Positions 20,803 to 33,759 of a stretch of DNA of 64,000 nucleotides are shown piece after piece (the first letter of the stretch is position 1; the number at the start of each line of letters is the position of its first letter). This DNA comes from Epiperipatus broadwayi (lineage: Eukaryota > Onychophora > Udeonychophora > Euonychophora > Peripatidae), in assembly GCA_028023455.1 (NCBI GenBank), contig JAQFVV010000017.1, positions 2,828,501 to 2,892,500 on the forward strand, given 5' to 3'. The notes below the pieces were generated by a model. The model was not told the origin of the DNA. It saw only the letters and a program-made list of their open reading frames with translations, and searched no databases. The position numbers were made by a program, and so were the translations under genes.

Positions 20803-21564
20803 CACTGGGATGATAGCTTATGTGATGTGATGTGATGCCCTGTGACTTCTCCTTATACGGAGTCAGGAATCTCAGCAACTATGACCAGAGAAATCTGTTA
20901 GCCACTTTATCTTCCCTTTCCATTCTCCACCCTAAGTTTTCCCATATTCTGCTCCATCCCATTTCCACAACATAATCTTTATCAACTCCATGACCTTCAT
21001 ATCTAAATCCTCCTTATTTTTTCCCAAACCTAGCATAAAAAACAATAACTCACTTTCTGTATAATCACTTTGTTCATATTTAATCTTCCATAACTTCATT
21101 ATTTGTACCTTTTTTGCTTCCAAACATTTAGATTGAAGTAACAGATGCCTAATATTTTCTATGCCTTCCTTACACAACTTGCAGACTAAATCATCCATAT
21201 TTTTCCATTTATGTGTATATTCCCTTGTTGCTAAAGATCCCGTTCGAGCCTTAAACAATAAACTACTTTTTTTACTATTATCATAAATTAACTCACATCC
21301 AATGTTCCATGTACTTCTATATATATTTAAACTCATTTTACTTTCTGTACTAGTTCTCCATCTCTCCATCTCCCTATTCTTTATCAATGCATCTATTCTT
21401 CTATCCCACTCCTTACCACTATAACACTCAACAATCCTCCTAACAGAACTACCCCACCCTTTTGTACAAGTGTACTGACATAACTTCTTTATCCAAATCT
21501 TCTGGATTTTTACAAAAATAGAAGATCTGGCAAATAAAATAATACTAAATAGATAAACATTCAA
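20802..21564 (-). pseudogene. LINE C-terminal coding relic with a zinc-knuckle motif
   Basis: A 210-residue open frame on the minus strand ends in a LINE-type tail. Residues about 130-155 contain CKLCKEGIENIRHLL then SKC, a C-x2-C...H...C knuckle like the zf-RVT region after the reverse transcriptase in many LINEs. Upstream it has LLFKARTGSLAT, typical of the same region. The 3' flank carries a conserved block (GAGATTCCTGACTCC) and a CATCACATCACATCACA tail. It is 5'-truncated. Two sister copies lie at 25313 and 50490. Confidence 0.75.
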
Positions 21565-22146
21565 ACCAAATCAAATGTTAGCCATGTCTCATTCAATACA
21601 CTTATCCCTTCCCCCACAAGTTCATTTCTACTCATTATAATCCCCTTGCAACTAACTAATATTAAATTTGTGAATACTAATTAGTTTAATGCTAAAAATC
21701 TATAATCACTGGTTATATTTCACCCTACCTTCTATTATCAAATCCACTTTTCAAATGAAAAGTAAATATTTTTATTTGCTTTTCTCGATCTTGTAAAGTT
21801 AATAGAGCTGATAAAAATGAGCTTAGTTATTATCTAATTTGGATTTAAGATTCACCCTATTTAATATCATTTATCAGATCTGTTATTCTTATAAAATTTG
21901 AGGAGGGCAAATAAAAATATTATTTTTTATTTATAAAGTAGATTTGACAATAGAGGGCAGGGCATGATATAATCAGTGCGTTTTAATTTGTTGTTCCGAT
22001 AATTACATATTTGTAGCATATATTAATTGTTACTTATATTTAAAAATTATGAAATAAAATGTGAAAAGCAGTAGTAAGCAACCAAAAAAGAAATGATTAA
22101 GATTTTGTTTCATTAAAATATTTTACTGTTTAGATCCAGAAACAAA
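21565..22146. other. AT-rich spacer before the GATA array
   Basis: No gene or repeat recognised. Confidence 0.25.
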
Positions 22147-24136
<1,990 letters not shown>

Positions 24137-24426
24137 ATAGGTAAGGAGGTATATATTAAGTAAAAATCTTCAAAAGACTACAAAAAATGTATGCAAAGAA
24201 TAATAATAAATATTTCACAATCTTAAAGCAACGTAGTGAAGAAAAATTAACAAAAGACATTGTAAATACATGTGTATCAAGATTCCATGAAGTTATAACT
24301 TAAATTCTAATGAATATTAAACAATCAATCTTTTAAAAAAAGGAAAATATAAATTTGATGAAATCTTAATACAATTTATAAAAATAGCTATTAAATAAAA
24401 TAAAAAAGTAATAATTTAAAAACAAA

Positions 24427-24850
24427 CAATTTTAATGATGATGATGATGATTATGATTATCAACTACTATTGACCCACTGCAGGATAAATGTCTCTCTAA
24501 ATTGAATTAATTTTTCCAATTAAATCATTTTTTCTCTATATCACACCAGCAAAATTCATTATTATAAACATTCAACTTAATACATGGTCTTCTTCTAGGT
24601 CTTTTATAATCTTGGGTTACTCCAACTGTCCATTTATTATCATTTTTTCTGTCAATAACTCCACCTTATTTCGATATATTAATTTTTTCAGTGATGTCAG
24701 TCAGACCTGTTTGTTTTCACACCCACATATTTTGTTTTTGTATACATCTCTCATATTTGTTGATCAGCCTAAAATCTCTATATTCATCTTTTGTTAAGTG
24801 TCCAAGTCTCAAATTTATAAGTAAGAATTGATAAAATACATGTCTACTAA
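24427..24850 (-). pseudogene. LINE (RTE-like) 3' end relic
   Basis: The minus strand reads VLSILTYKFETWT near 24795-24830 and ends at the left with TGATGATGATGATGAT (24434 onward) after CCACTGCAGGATAAATG. It is the same family as 18690 and 58740, in broken frames. Confidence 0.75.
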
Positions 24851-24999
24851 AAATATTTTTAAATATACAAAAAAAAAAATGATTATTTTAATATTGCACT
24901 AGTTCTGTCAAAAGCAACATGAGGAGTGAATGGTTCATGTGTAATGGTACTTGAGTTTTATGCCTTGAGAATTCCTAGTCTTCTCTCCAGATTTGTTTA

Positions 25000-25312
25000 T
25001 TTAAAGTACACAGTACCAAACTCTCCACATAGTTGTGCCACTCAGTGTAAGCTATAGTACTCAATGGAAGCCAGAATGTTTGTGTATAAAATTCCTTATC
25101 TAATGTCTACTTATCCAAAATCCCAAGACTAGGCTCCAGCTTGTAGTTTTTATCAGGGAAGAGTCATGAATCTAAAAGCAATGCATCTAGATCGTTGGAT
25201 ATCAGATGAGAAGGCATTAGATAAAGATTTTATGTGTAAACTTTCTAGCATCCATTGATTACTATGGCTTGCACTGGGTGGCACTATTGCATGGAGAGTT
25301 TGCTAAGTTATA
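25000..25312. repeat. Type C foldback with decayed hammerhead
   Basis: Left arm (minus) CAAACTCTCCACATAG to about 25165 and right arm (plus) from GGATATCAGATGAG to GCATGGAGAGTTTGC. The left-arm ribozyme reads CTGATAA, AACTACAAGCTG, GAGCCTAGTC on the minus strand and is heavily mutated. Confidence 0.75.
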
Positions 25313-25670
25313 TAAGGAAGGCATAAAAATATTAGGCATTTGTTAATCGAATGTAAATGCCTGCAAGCAGAAAGGGTACAAATAATGAAGTTGTGGCAGA
25401 ATAAATATAAACAAAATACTGAAAGTGGATTCTTGGCTTTTATGCTAAGTTTGGGAAAGAGAAAGGGGATTTAGATATAAAGGCCATAGAGTTGAGAAAT
25501 ATTAAGTTGTGGAAATGCGATGGAGCAGGATAGTGAAATATATGGGGGAAAGGGTGGGGAATGGAAGGGGAAAGTAATGTATCTAATATGTTTCTCGGGG
25601 CATTGTGCCTGAGAGATTCCTGCCTCCGATAAATGAGAAATCACAATGCATCACAGCACATCGGTGCGTT
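25313..25670 (+). pseudogene. Zinc-knuckle LINE 3' end, copy 2
   Basis: Plus strand: LYKEGIKNIRHLLIECKCL, then RVQIMKLWQNKYKQ and FMLSLGK with frameshifts, matching the 20802-21564 copy. It ends with GAGAGATTCCTGCCTCCG and CACAATGCATCACAGCACATC. It is truncated at the C foldback. Confidence 0.75.
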
Positions 25671-26429
25671 AACAGCTTTTGTAAGCATAGGAAAAGGTGA
25701 TCGCATGATGTTTATTTAAAGAAAGTGTGAGTCCCCCTCCCTCCCATTATTTTATTATTGTTTGAATAATAATTCTATTCTAGTGTCAAATCACTTTTCA
25801 AGGTCAAAAACCTATCTTTAGAATAAAAGTTTAACCTAATTCTGCATGTGTTTATAATTAAGGTTACATTGCTTTAGTTATATATATATATTTTAAAGAA
25901 ACATTTAAGATTTAATTAATTAAATTATACAAACTAATTTTTTTCCTTATCTTTTCATTCGTAAATCTTTTTTCTTAATTGTTTTCATAACTAATAAATT
26001 GCAGCCAACCCACATTTATTTAAAAAAACTCGCGTAAATTAATCAACACTTCTAGAAACCATTGAAACAAATTTGTTTACTTAATTTAAAATCAAAATAA
26101 ACATGTTTTATATGCATACGTTTATTATACTCTCCATTAAAATAGTTATTGACTATTATGATAAAAATTTAAAAATAACTCTTTTAATGTTATTAAACAA
26201 TATTTTACTAACAGTGACTTTTTTTAAGTATTCAGTTTATTTTTTTTAATTTACTGGTGAATTCATAAACTTGGTGGATTTTGAAAAGAACTTTTATTTC
26301 TTACTTAGCTTTGCTATTTTTTGAAGTAAATGTTTATCTGTATAGTTGTATTTCTATTTTAATTTAATGTGAAAGTGAATAATATTTTTATGTTTTACTT
26401 TAAAGTAAACAAACAAATAAAATAAATAA
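25671..26429. other. AT-rich spacer with a C-type tail fragment
   Basis: AGCTTTTGTAAGCATAGGAAAAGGTGATCGCATGATG at 25674-25710 is the tail of a type C repeat, perhaps the rest of the copy split by the LINE. Beyond it I see only AT-rich sequence. Confidence 0.4.
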
Positions 26430-26790
26430 ATTATCTTTCTGTACTGTAACTTTTATTATGACAGAAAGTTTGACAATTGTCAATTAAACTGTAGTAATTG
26501 GGTATATATATACTGAACAATGATAAAAATATGTGTGAAAAATTGTGATCATAGCCTACTGATGAGTGCTGGTTTAGCACCGAATGTGCATCTCGGGAAT
26601 TATACATTTTTTTGACGTCTTTTTTCATATGTTTATGAGTGCACTCCTCCTCACGTGTTAAAAGTGGATAGAAACCAATACCTATTTTGTGTGAGAATAG
26701 TATAGTGAAAATTATACTACAGTAATATTATTCATTAGTGGATAATCTCTAGTCTAATGAATGACTAATAAAAATTATTAATATACTTTC
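26430..26790 (+). repeat. Type A hammerhead repeat, single unit
   Basis: Full plus-strand unit: GACAATTGTCAATTAAACTG, TATATACTGAACAATGATAA, ribozyme, CATATGTTTATGAG, GATAGAAACCAATACC, GTGAAAATTATACTACAG, GACTAATAAAAATTATT. The ribozyme (26551-26595) has CTGATGA (26559-26565) and stem II GTGCT-GGTTT-AGCAC, but GAAA is changed to CGAA. Confidence 0.85.
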
Positions 26791-26869
26791 ATCAATATAG
26801 ATATAATAAACACCTCCATACTTCCCCATTCTTTTCAAATTCATATAAATAAAGATATAATAAAAGACA

Positions 26870-26925
26870 AATGACCCCCAAGATGCATTTCGTGCTGAAC
26901 CAGCACTCATCAGTTGGCCCAGGTC
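26870..26925 (-). ncRNA. Hammerhead ribozyme, type A, near-canonical
   Basis: Minus strand: CCAA, CTGATGA (26907-26913), stem II GTGCTG-GTT-CAGCAC with six Watson-Crick pairs (26892-26906), GAAA (26888-26891), stem III ATGCAT, C at the cleavage position, then TTGG. Stem I continues beyond a bulge with GACC/GGTC. Stem III is too short for a hairpin with a normal loop, a feature described for retrozyme and Penelope-type hammerheads, which may cleave as dimers. Every conserved core base is present. Confidence 0.93.
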
Positions 26926-27280
26926 ACTATCTCTCATATATATCTCTATTATATGCAAAGTATTTATCTGGAGTAAATTGTTACATTTTCATTTACCATT
27001 GTCAAACTCCCTCCACTCACAACTTTGACGCCATCCATTTCAGATAAATACACTAATGATTATTACTAATCATTTTCGAAACTAGAGATTATATCTAGCA
27101 CAGATATAAACTTTAAACCTCAGTTAAAGGTTAATATATCTGATTTTTAAAATTTACACACACGGAGTTATTCATTTTTCTCTGTCCCGTATGTAATATC
27201 TTTATAGATATAATAAATACCTCCACACTTCCCCAATTCTGTTCAAATTCATATAAATAAAGATATAATAAAAGACAAAT

Positions 27281-27335
27281 GACCCCCAAGATGCATTTTG
27301 TGCTGAACCAGCACTCTTCAGTTGGCACAGGTCAC
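27281..27335 (-). ncRNA. Hammerhead, type A, G12 lost
   Basis: Minus strand: CCAA, CTGAAGA (27315-27321; A at the free core position), stem II GTGCTG-GTT-CAGCAC intact, AAAA in place of GAAA, ATGCAT, C, TTGGGGGTC. The single G-to-A change should be inactivating. Confidence 0.8.
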
Positions 27336-27540
27336 TATCTCTCATATATATATCTCTATTATATGCAAAGTATTTATCTAGAGTAAATTGTTACATTTTC
27401 ATTTATCATTGTCAAACTCCCTCTACTCACAACTTTGATACCATCCATTTCAGATAAATACACTATTGATTAGTACTAATCATTTTCGAAACTAGAGATT
27501 ATCTCTAGCACAGATATGATTTGTGTCAATGTTTAATGAT

Positions 27541-27975
27541 AAAGATATGTATAAAGAATTGTAGTCTGGGCCAACTGTTGAGTACTGCTTCAACATGAAA
27601 TGTGCATCTATGATATCATAGATCTTTTTCACATGTCTTTGACCACATGTTTATGGTTACAATCTTCCATAAGGTACTAAAAGCCAATAGAAACCATTAC
27701 CTAGCATGTAATGCAGTAGAGATTAACACTTAAGCAAGATGTTCAATCCTTTCAAAAAATGAAATTTACTGCACACAATATTAAAAACAGCATTGCAAGA
27801 TGTCGAATAAATAGAATAAAGAATCAGAATCTATATGTTGTATACGGATGCATTTGGGTTTCTCTGGATACTCATTGTAAAGTAATTACATGAGAGTGGT
27901 GTAATAAAAATTAAACTACAAAAATATTATTCATTAATGAATAATCTCAAATCTAAGGAATGACTAAAAAATGAT
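27541..27975 (+). repeat. Type A repeat interrupted by a type H insertion
   Basis: Plus-strand A unit with a mutated ribozyme at 27563-27615 (CTGTTGA, GTACTGCTTCAACAT, GAAA, TGTGCATC). The unit stops at about 27715 (ACCTAGCATG) and resumes at 27890 (GAGAGTGGTGTAATAAAA), with one arm of repeat H between. Confidence 0.75.
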
Positions 27976-28287
27976 CAAAGAAATCCTTTTTTAAGTCTTA
28001 TATGTGTGTCGATTTTATCCTATTATTATCATCATTAGCAATCATTTGAAAAAGAATACCACCATTTTAACTCCAGTGGAAGAAAAATAAAAAATAAGAT
28101 GTCAAAAATTAATTTGGCAATTACTTTACGAGTATCCAGAGAAACCCAAATGCATCCACATCCTGCATATAGATTCTGATTCTTTATTCTATTTATTCGA
28201 CATCTTGCAATGCTGTTTTTAATATGGTGTGCAGTAAATTTTATTTTTTGAAAGGATTCAACACATTGCTTAAGTATTAATCTATTA
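27716..28287. repeat. Inverted repeat type H
   Basis: About 165 bp at 27721-27888 is almost perfectly mirrored by 28119-28287 (shared AAATTTACTGCACAC, GCATTGCAAGATGTCGAATA, GAATCAGAATCTATATG, ACCCAAATGCATCC words). The left arm sits inside a type A unit, so H moved after A. No ribozyme motif was found. Arms are about 95% alike by eye, so this is relatively recent. Confidence 0.8.
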
Positions 28288-28439
28288 ATCTTTACTGTAT
28301 TCTATCTGCAGGCATATTCTCCCAAGAAAAGTATCTAAACTATACTTTTGAAACTATCTTAATTGAAGGTATGTTGAGCTGTAGTAATGAAATCTATGTT
28401 CACCATAAAAAAACTTTATCAAATACCTATTATTATAAA

Positions 28440-29205
28440 ATGTTGAAATATTTGAAATTATGAAAGTGGAAGTCAACCTCCAATAATGCACTATTTCTTA
28501 AATATTATAAATCTTTGTGCATTCACCTGCCAGTAAAAGTTTAAAAAAGAAGTGAATCACTTAAGTTTAGATTGTATTTGTATATACACTAAGTCTCACA
28601 GACTGTATTTGTACAATTTGATATTTGATTATAACATCAGGCACACAATAGACTCAAGCCCTGATTTAAGAATGGTCAGTGAGGGTTGGTATATATATAT
28701 ATATATATAAAACTCTAAAATTAAGTGATATATATATATATATATAAAACTCTAAAATTAAGTGATTCACTTAAGTTTTTTAAACTATTACTGGTGGGTG
28801 ATTGCATGGAGATTCATAATATTTAAGAAAGTTCATTTTCAGAGGTTGACTTCCATTTTAATAATTTAAAAATGTTCAGTACTTTATAATAATAGATTTA
28901 TATTTATAAGTCATATAAGTCTAATCGTGGGTGGTTAAAAGTGAGACACTGTCTTTCTCCTGCAATGGGTTAAGTAAATTTGTACAATCTCAATATTTGA
29001 TTATAACATCAGGCACACAATAGACTCAAATCCTGATATAAGCATGGTCAGTGAGAGTTGATGTATATACAAATATGCTCTAAACTTAAGTGATTCACTT
29101 AAGTCTTTTAAACTCTTACTGGCAGGTGAGTACTTGGAGATTTATAATATTTAAAAAATAGTGCATTATCGGAGGTTGACTTCCACTGTAATAATTTTAT
29201 CAATT
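28440..29205. repeat. Repeat type G, mixed direct and inverted copies
   Basis: GAAGTCAACCTCCAATAATGC (28470) occurs in inverse at 28855 and 29175. TTTGATTATAACATCAGGCAC occurs directly at about 28624 and 28995, a period near 371 bp. GTGATTCACTTAAG is itself a palindrome and appears four times. TA runs at 28690-28709 and 28726-28745 are part of a local 43-bp duplication. No hammerhead found. A further copy lies inside the TIR element at 46061-46220. Confidence 0.7.
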
Positions 29206-29393
29206 ACCATTTATTTACCTACAGTAGTAAATTCAATAGAATATATCCAGAAAACTGAAGAACATATTATTATGTATGATCTTACCAGCTAATTTTTAAA
29301 ATCTTATGTATCATTCTTAGAAAAAAAATTTCAATTTTATTGTAAACATATCGAACGGAAATCCATGTTTTGCATTTATACAATAAATTGGAT

Positions 29394-29541
29394 AAAATAG
29401 CAGTCTTACATGTAGTTGTCAAGCGTTGGTGGTCGAGAGGTCAGCACAGCCACCTTACAAGCAGTTGTCCCGGGTAGCGGGTTCGTTTTCCGGCCGATGC
29501 TATGACACATGAAAAAAAATAGCAGTCTTACATGTAGTTGT
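29394..29541 (+). mobile_element. tRNA-derived SINE copy 3 with 26-bp target-site duplication
   Basis: The body (29420-29515) has GGTCGAGAGGTCAGC (A-box-like), GCGGGTTCGTTTTCC (B box) and GATGCTATGACACATG plus an A-tail. The flank from AAAATAGCAG to ATGTAGTTGT is duplicated exactly at 29394-29419 and 29516-29541. The intact duplication marks a young insertion. Confidence 0.95.
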
Positions 29542-29861
29542 AGTAGCTTTATGATAACTAAATAATGATATTATGTAATATATTATAACTGTTTTATAAA
29601 GTCAATATGAAATAAAATTTTCTTCTCTCCAAAACTGTAATAAAATAACAAATCAGTAACAATTGTAAATAACACAAAACTCAAAACAAAAATTGACGAG
29701 TTGTTTTTATCAATGCAACTAGAGACTGTAATGTAAAACTTCAATTAACTAGTAACTTATAATGGCTTGAAAATACAAATTATTTTAGATTTGAGTAGGA
29801 TTAATAGTTTAACAAATGATTAGTAATAATCATTACGTGTTTATCAAAAAGTTGATAACGT
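29542..29861. other. AT-rich spacer
   Basis: No gene or repeat recognised. Confidence 0.25.
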
Positions 29862-30110
29862 AAAAGTTGGGAGAGGAGTAAATTGATGCTTGAAAATAAA
29901 AATGAGACAATTTGCTCTACATAAATGACAATCATATAATAAAGATGTATATGAGAGATGATGGCCTGGCCCAACTGATGAGTGCTGGTTCAGCACGAAA
30001 TGCATCTTGGGGGTTATTTGACTTTTGTTGTATCTTTGTTTATATGAAATTATTTACGAAATAAAAAAAGAATGGAGAAATATGGAAGTTGTCTATCTAT
30101 AAAAAAGTAA
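29862..30110 (+). repeat. Type A hammerhead repeat, partial unit
   Basis: Plus-strand unit of the same subtype as the 26791 dimer (GAGAGGAGTAAATTG, ATATAATAAAGATG, ribozyme, TATTTGACTTTTG, TATCTTTGTTTATATG, ATGGAGAAATATGGAAG). The far end is missing. Confidence 0.8.
29955..30025 (+). ncRNA. Hammerhead ribozyme, type A, best copy
   Basis: Stem I CCCAA (29970-29974) pairs with TTGGG (30007-30011). Core CTGATGA is 29975-29981. Stem II is GTGCTG (29982-29987), GTT loop, CAGCAC (29991-29996). GAAA is 29997-30000. Stem III is ATGCAT (30000-30005) and C30006 precedes the expected cleavage point 30006/30007. Beyond a TGG bulge, GGCC upstream can pair with GGTT downstream, where the 26870 copy has GACC/GGTC: pairing is maintained with different bases. 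Confidence 0.95.
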
Positions 30111-31140
30111 ATTTTAATTAGTAAAATGATTTTAAAATTCAACAAAATATCGACTAGTATACTTTTTCAGTTAGATTTTTCATATTTCTGCGCTATATTT
30201 ATGAAAAGTTTAATGAATGTCTAGTTTAATAATTATTGGTGTTTTATTTATTGAATTATCCTTTATTTGGTGCTTTTAATTTTTATTTTTATTCTTTTAA
30301 TTATATTTTTATTTATTTTTCTGTTTATATATACTCATTTTACAATCATATACACACACATCTAAATAACTTAATTTCTATTTAAACATCACAATATACA
30401 ATTTGATATTAAAATGTGAATGTAATTTAGTCCTAATTTAACTAAAACCTCCGTCACATTGCCAACTGGTTCCCAGACCACTACATCAGTAATGACAGGA
30501 ATACCAGGAGATATTAGTTCATTTTTTTGTTTTACTATCAAAGATAGGTGCTCAAAAGTTCATAAAATTATTGTAAAATGCAAGATAAGTTAATGTTATT
30601 TAATACTGCTGCGTATTTATATAATATTTATTTAACTATTTACATGTGGGGGGGGAGGGGTATTGATTAGAAAAAAAAAATTATTTAAAATGAGGTGGAT
30701 TATAAAGTCTGCTTTAACATTTCATATTAAGGAGATATAAAAGAGTCTTTAGTTAAATTACTGCTAAATTGTATTTAAACTTGTTTTTTGATAATTTAAT
30801 TGTGTTTAAACTTTAATGTAAAAATTAAATGTTATGGTGATATTTAAATAAAATTTGAATTGATTTATTTAGTGGACTCTTAACTGTTTGCTGATAATAC
30901 TTGTTAATACAAACATTTACCAGGAGAGATTAATTGGATTTTTTTTATATAAGTGCTTAAAAAATTGTAAATTTCTGTAGATGCTGCAAGATATGTTAAC
31001 TTTAATTAATATATATTGAGAGTGTAAAGGAATATGTATTGATATAAAAAGAGGGAGAGAGAGGAATAAATATTTTGTAACGAAATATGGGTTAATAAAC
31101 TTGGCTATTTTTTTTCCGTTTGTTTCAATAAAGATTAAAT
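30111..31140. other. AT-rich stretch, no gene seen
   Basis: Contains a G-run (30647-30660, GTGGGGGGGGAGGGG) and an A-run; otherwise unremarkable. No coding evidence. Confidence 0.3.
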
Positions 31141-31262
31141 ACCTCAATTATATATATATATTTTCATAAGTCATAGCATCTGCCGGGACGCGAACCCAAA
31201 ACCGTCTGCAACCAACTACTTGCTTGCAAGGCGGATGCGATGACCTCTCGGCTAACAACGGA
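31141..31262 (-). mobile_element. tRNA-derived SINE copy 4
   Basis: The minus strand reads CCGTTGTTAGCCGAGAGGTC (A box), GCCTTGCAAGCAAGTAG, GGGTTCGCGTCCCGG (best B box of the four copies) and GATGCTATGACTTATG. It is preceded on the plus strand by a TA run. Target-site duplication not seen. Confidence 0.85.
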
Positions 31263-31474
31263 AATCTCATCATGTATATTATGTTGTTATAACCACATTA
31301 AATCTTGCATATACCTTTCTCAATATATTTTCTTAATATGTTCATGCAGATACACACATCTGAACATATACTAGTGATAGAACAGAAATTCCTATATTTT
31401 AAACTTTCTGAATTTGTAGTTTTTAAATTGAAAGAAATGGAATTATTTTAATGTTAAAGATTATTCTTATATTA
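31263..31474. other. AT-rich spacer
   Basis: No feature recognised. Confidence 0.25.
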
Positions 31475-31700
31475 TTAAAACAGGAAAAATTCTCTATATG
31501 TATTGCCACTCAGTGCAAGCCAGAGTAATCAATGGATGCCAGAAGGCTTGTACAAAGGCCACAAGCCAGAAACTAGTCTGGGGATATTGATGAGTAGGCA
31601 CTAGATGGGGATTTTATGCACAAATCTTCTGGCATCCATTGATTACTCTGGCTTGCAGTGAGTGGCAATACGTATAGAGAGTTTTTGCCTGTTATGAGCA
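31475..31700. repeat. Type C foldback with truncated hammerhead
   Basis: Left arm AAACAGGAAAAATTCTC to GGCTTGTAC; right arm from TGATGAGTAGGCACTAG to GAGAGTTTTTGCCTGTTAT. At the apex (31555-31592) AAGGCCACAAGCC, AGAAACTAGTC and TGGGGATA remain, but CTGATGA has been deleted. Confidence 0.85.
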
Positions 31701-31889
31701 AACATCTTTTATTATTTTTATTTTCTTCTGTATGTTGAATCAATAAATTCCTATTGAATTGTGAGTTACAAATTTTTCTTTATATAATGTGTTCTTTATT
31801 TTGTCCAATCATATGTTCTCATTGAAAGCTAAATAAATGCTGTAAAGGTCACTATTATCATAGTTAAGTATGGTGCATGATTTTTTATA

Positions 31890-32190
31890 ATTGAATTATT
31901 ATTAAACATCACATGATCACCATTTCTTACACTTACATAAGCTGTTAAAACAGTTTGGGCATCAAAATCACTATCTAATGTAAACTCATCTAATATCCGC
32001 AGACTAGTTTCTAACTTATGGCTTTTATCAGGGAGGAATCTTGAATTTGAGAGCATTGCACCTTTGTCATTAGAACTAATGCCAGCATCCATTTTTACCT
32101 TGCTAGAGGGTTGCATTAGATCCAAAAATCTAAGTACAATGCTTTCAGATCCAAGATTCCTCACTAATGAAGGCAATAATCTGGAAAAAA
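31890..32190 (-). repeat. Type C repeat with decayed hammerhead
   Basis: A minus-strand unit; the ribozyme at 31996-32040 reads CTCCCTGATAA, AAGCCATAAGTTA, GAAA, CTAGTC, TGCGGA: one core G-to-A change, otherwise complete. A second fragment in plus orientation near 32150-32185 (CTCACTAATGAAGGC) is more decayed. Confidence 0.8.
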
Positions 32191-32347
32191 CTCAACCCAT
32201 CAACTCCTAGTAAGTTACAGCATTATATAAATTTTCTTCCCTGTTCTAATCTTTGAATAAAGATTTATATACATACTATTACTAATTTATAAATACTTAC
32301 CTTCTTTTAACTTATACAACTTAATTCACTTTACTAAAAGGTTCACC

Positions 32348-32350
<3 letters not shown>

Positions 32351-32436
<86 letters not shown>
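32351..32436. repeat. (TA)n microsatellite, about 85 bp
   Basis: Uninterrupted AT dinucleotides, the longest TA run in the window. Confidence 0.98.
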
Positions 32437-32438
<2 letters not shown>

Positions 32439-32439
32439 T

Positions 32440-33740
32440 TATGTGTTAGTTAACTTCACAGAAATGGAAAGTGAGAGGCATTAACTGTCGGCAATATTTT
32501 TTTTTTTTTGCCTTTAGCAATTAAATTAGTTATTTTATCCTCTTATCCTACTCTTTACTGAAACAAAACAGACCTCCCATAGTAAAACTGATTTTCAAAG
32601 ATATCTGGGTAAACATGGTTTTCTTAAACTATTTTATTAATATATCATAAGTTTCCTTTTCAATATACTTAATAAAAATATGAGAATCATCATTCTATAC
32701 TATAATAATAGAGAATTAATATTGCCACTAAGCAATCAAATCACACTAATTTTATCCATTAATCCCCACCCAACTATGCTTTTAGGAGACTTTAACATAT
32801 ACAGAAATTGTTTCCAAATATTTATACCTCTTCAACAAAATCATGATAAATACTGGAGTGTTTTTCCTAAAAACTGTACATTTTTCTATGCCAAGAAGCA
32901 CTCTTCCCTTATTGTCTTATTATTCTACTTCCTTGACCTTCCATTTTATTATTAACTCATGCATTAGATCCTTTTTTGATTAACTTGCCTTTAATGTGAA
33001 TCTAGACATCGACTTTCAATACTAACTAACTCTACAACTTCTCTATACTCAAACTCTCTATACATGATGCAGTAATATCTTAAATATACATCTATTTTTT
33101 AAAAAAAAATATTATCATTAAACTCAGTATAGGCATATGTTTATTTTGTGAGCATCATTACTTCTATTATCAATTTTTATACACATACACACTTAGAAAA
33201 CAAACAAATCTCTTGCTTTAATAAAAGAATTAGACACTCTTCATCAAAGACTAATAAATATTTCTTGTGACAAAATCTTCATCCCCTCTAATCATTCACT
33301 TAAACAACACAATAATAAGCTCAATATATATTAGTAGAATATTTATCTATTAAAAAGTCAAATATAGTTTTAGCTGAGCCCATAACTAGTCCAAGGGATA
33401 TATTAGATGGGCATTTGACTATAAAATTAAAAAAAATAACACCATCTTCTATTATAAAAGATATTCATCTAATAGCTGGAAAAAACATGCTATGTCATGG
33501 TATTTTTTTTCATTTCAGAGCAAACAGACAATCTAATAAAAATCCTTTCATCTCTATTTTTCTCTTTGGTCTAATAATGGCAAACGCTCAATCCTAAAAC
33601 ATAAAATAACTCTTAAATTAAATTCAACACATGATTTCACTCATCCTGGATCACATACTATTTCAAATTTATACTGACACACCTCAATTACTTTACTATT
33701 CTCTAATCTTTTAAACTCCTTTTCCACACAAATTTATATT
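32440..33740 (+). pseudogene. LINE endonuclease-region relic
   Basis: The plus strand at 32760-32950 reads PTMLLGDFNIYRNCF and later NCTFFYAKKHSSLI. This matches the apurinic endonuclease of LINEs (the LLGDFN motif and the TFF...SSxID segment near the C-terminal end of the domain). The reading frame is broken soon after, and the remainder to 33740 has no certain domain. It is likely the 5' part of the same LINE whose reverse transcriptase relic resumes at 35720. Confidence 0.6.
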
Positions 33741-33759
33741 ATTGATTATATATATATAT

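Larger units (their letters stand above)
26791..27535 (-). repeat. Type A hammerhead repeat, tandem dimer, 408-bp period
   Basis: Two minus-strand units with shared blocks (CACTTCCCCA, CATATAAATAAAGATATAA, TATTATATGCAAAGTATTTAT, CATTTTCGAAACTAGAGATTAT). Ribozyme cores are at 26907-26913 and 27315-27321, 408 bp apart. This subtype differs from the 4-kb dimer in the region outside the ribozyme. Confidence 0.85.
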
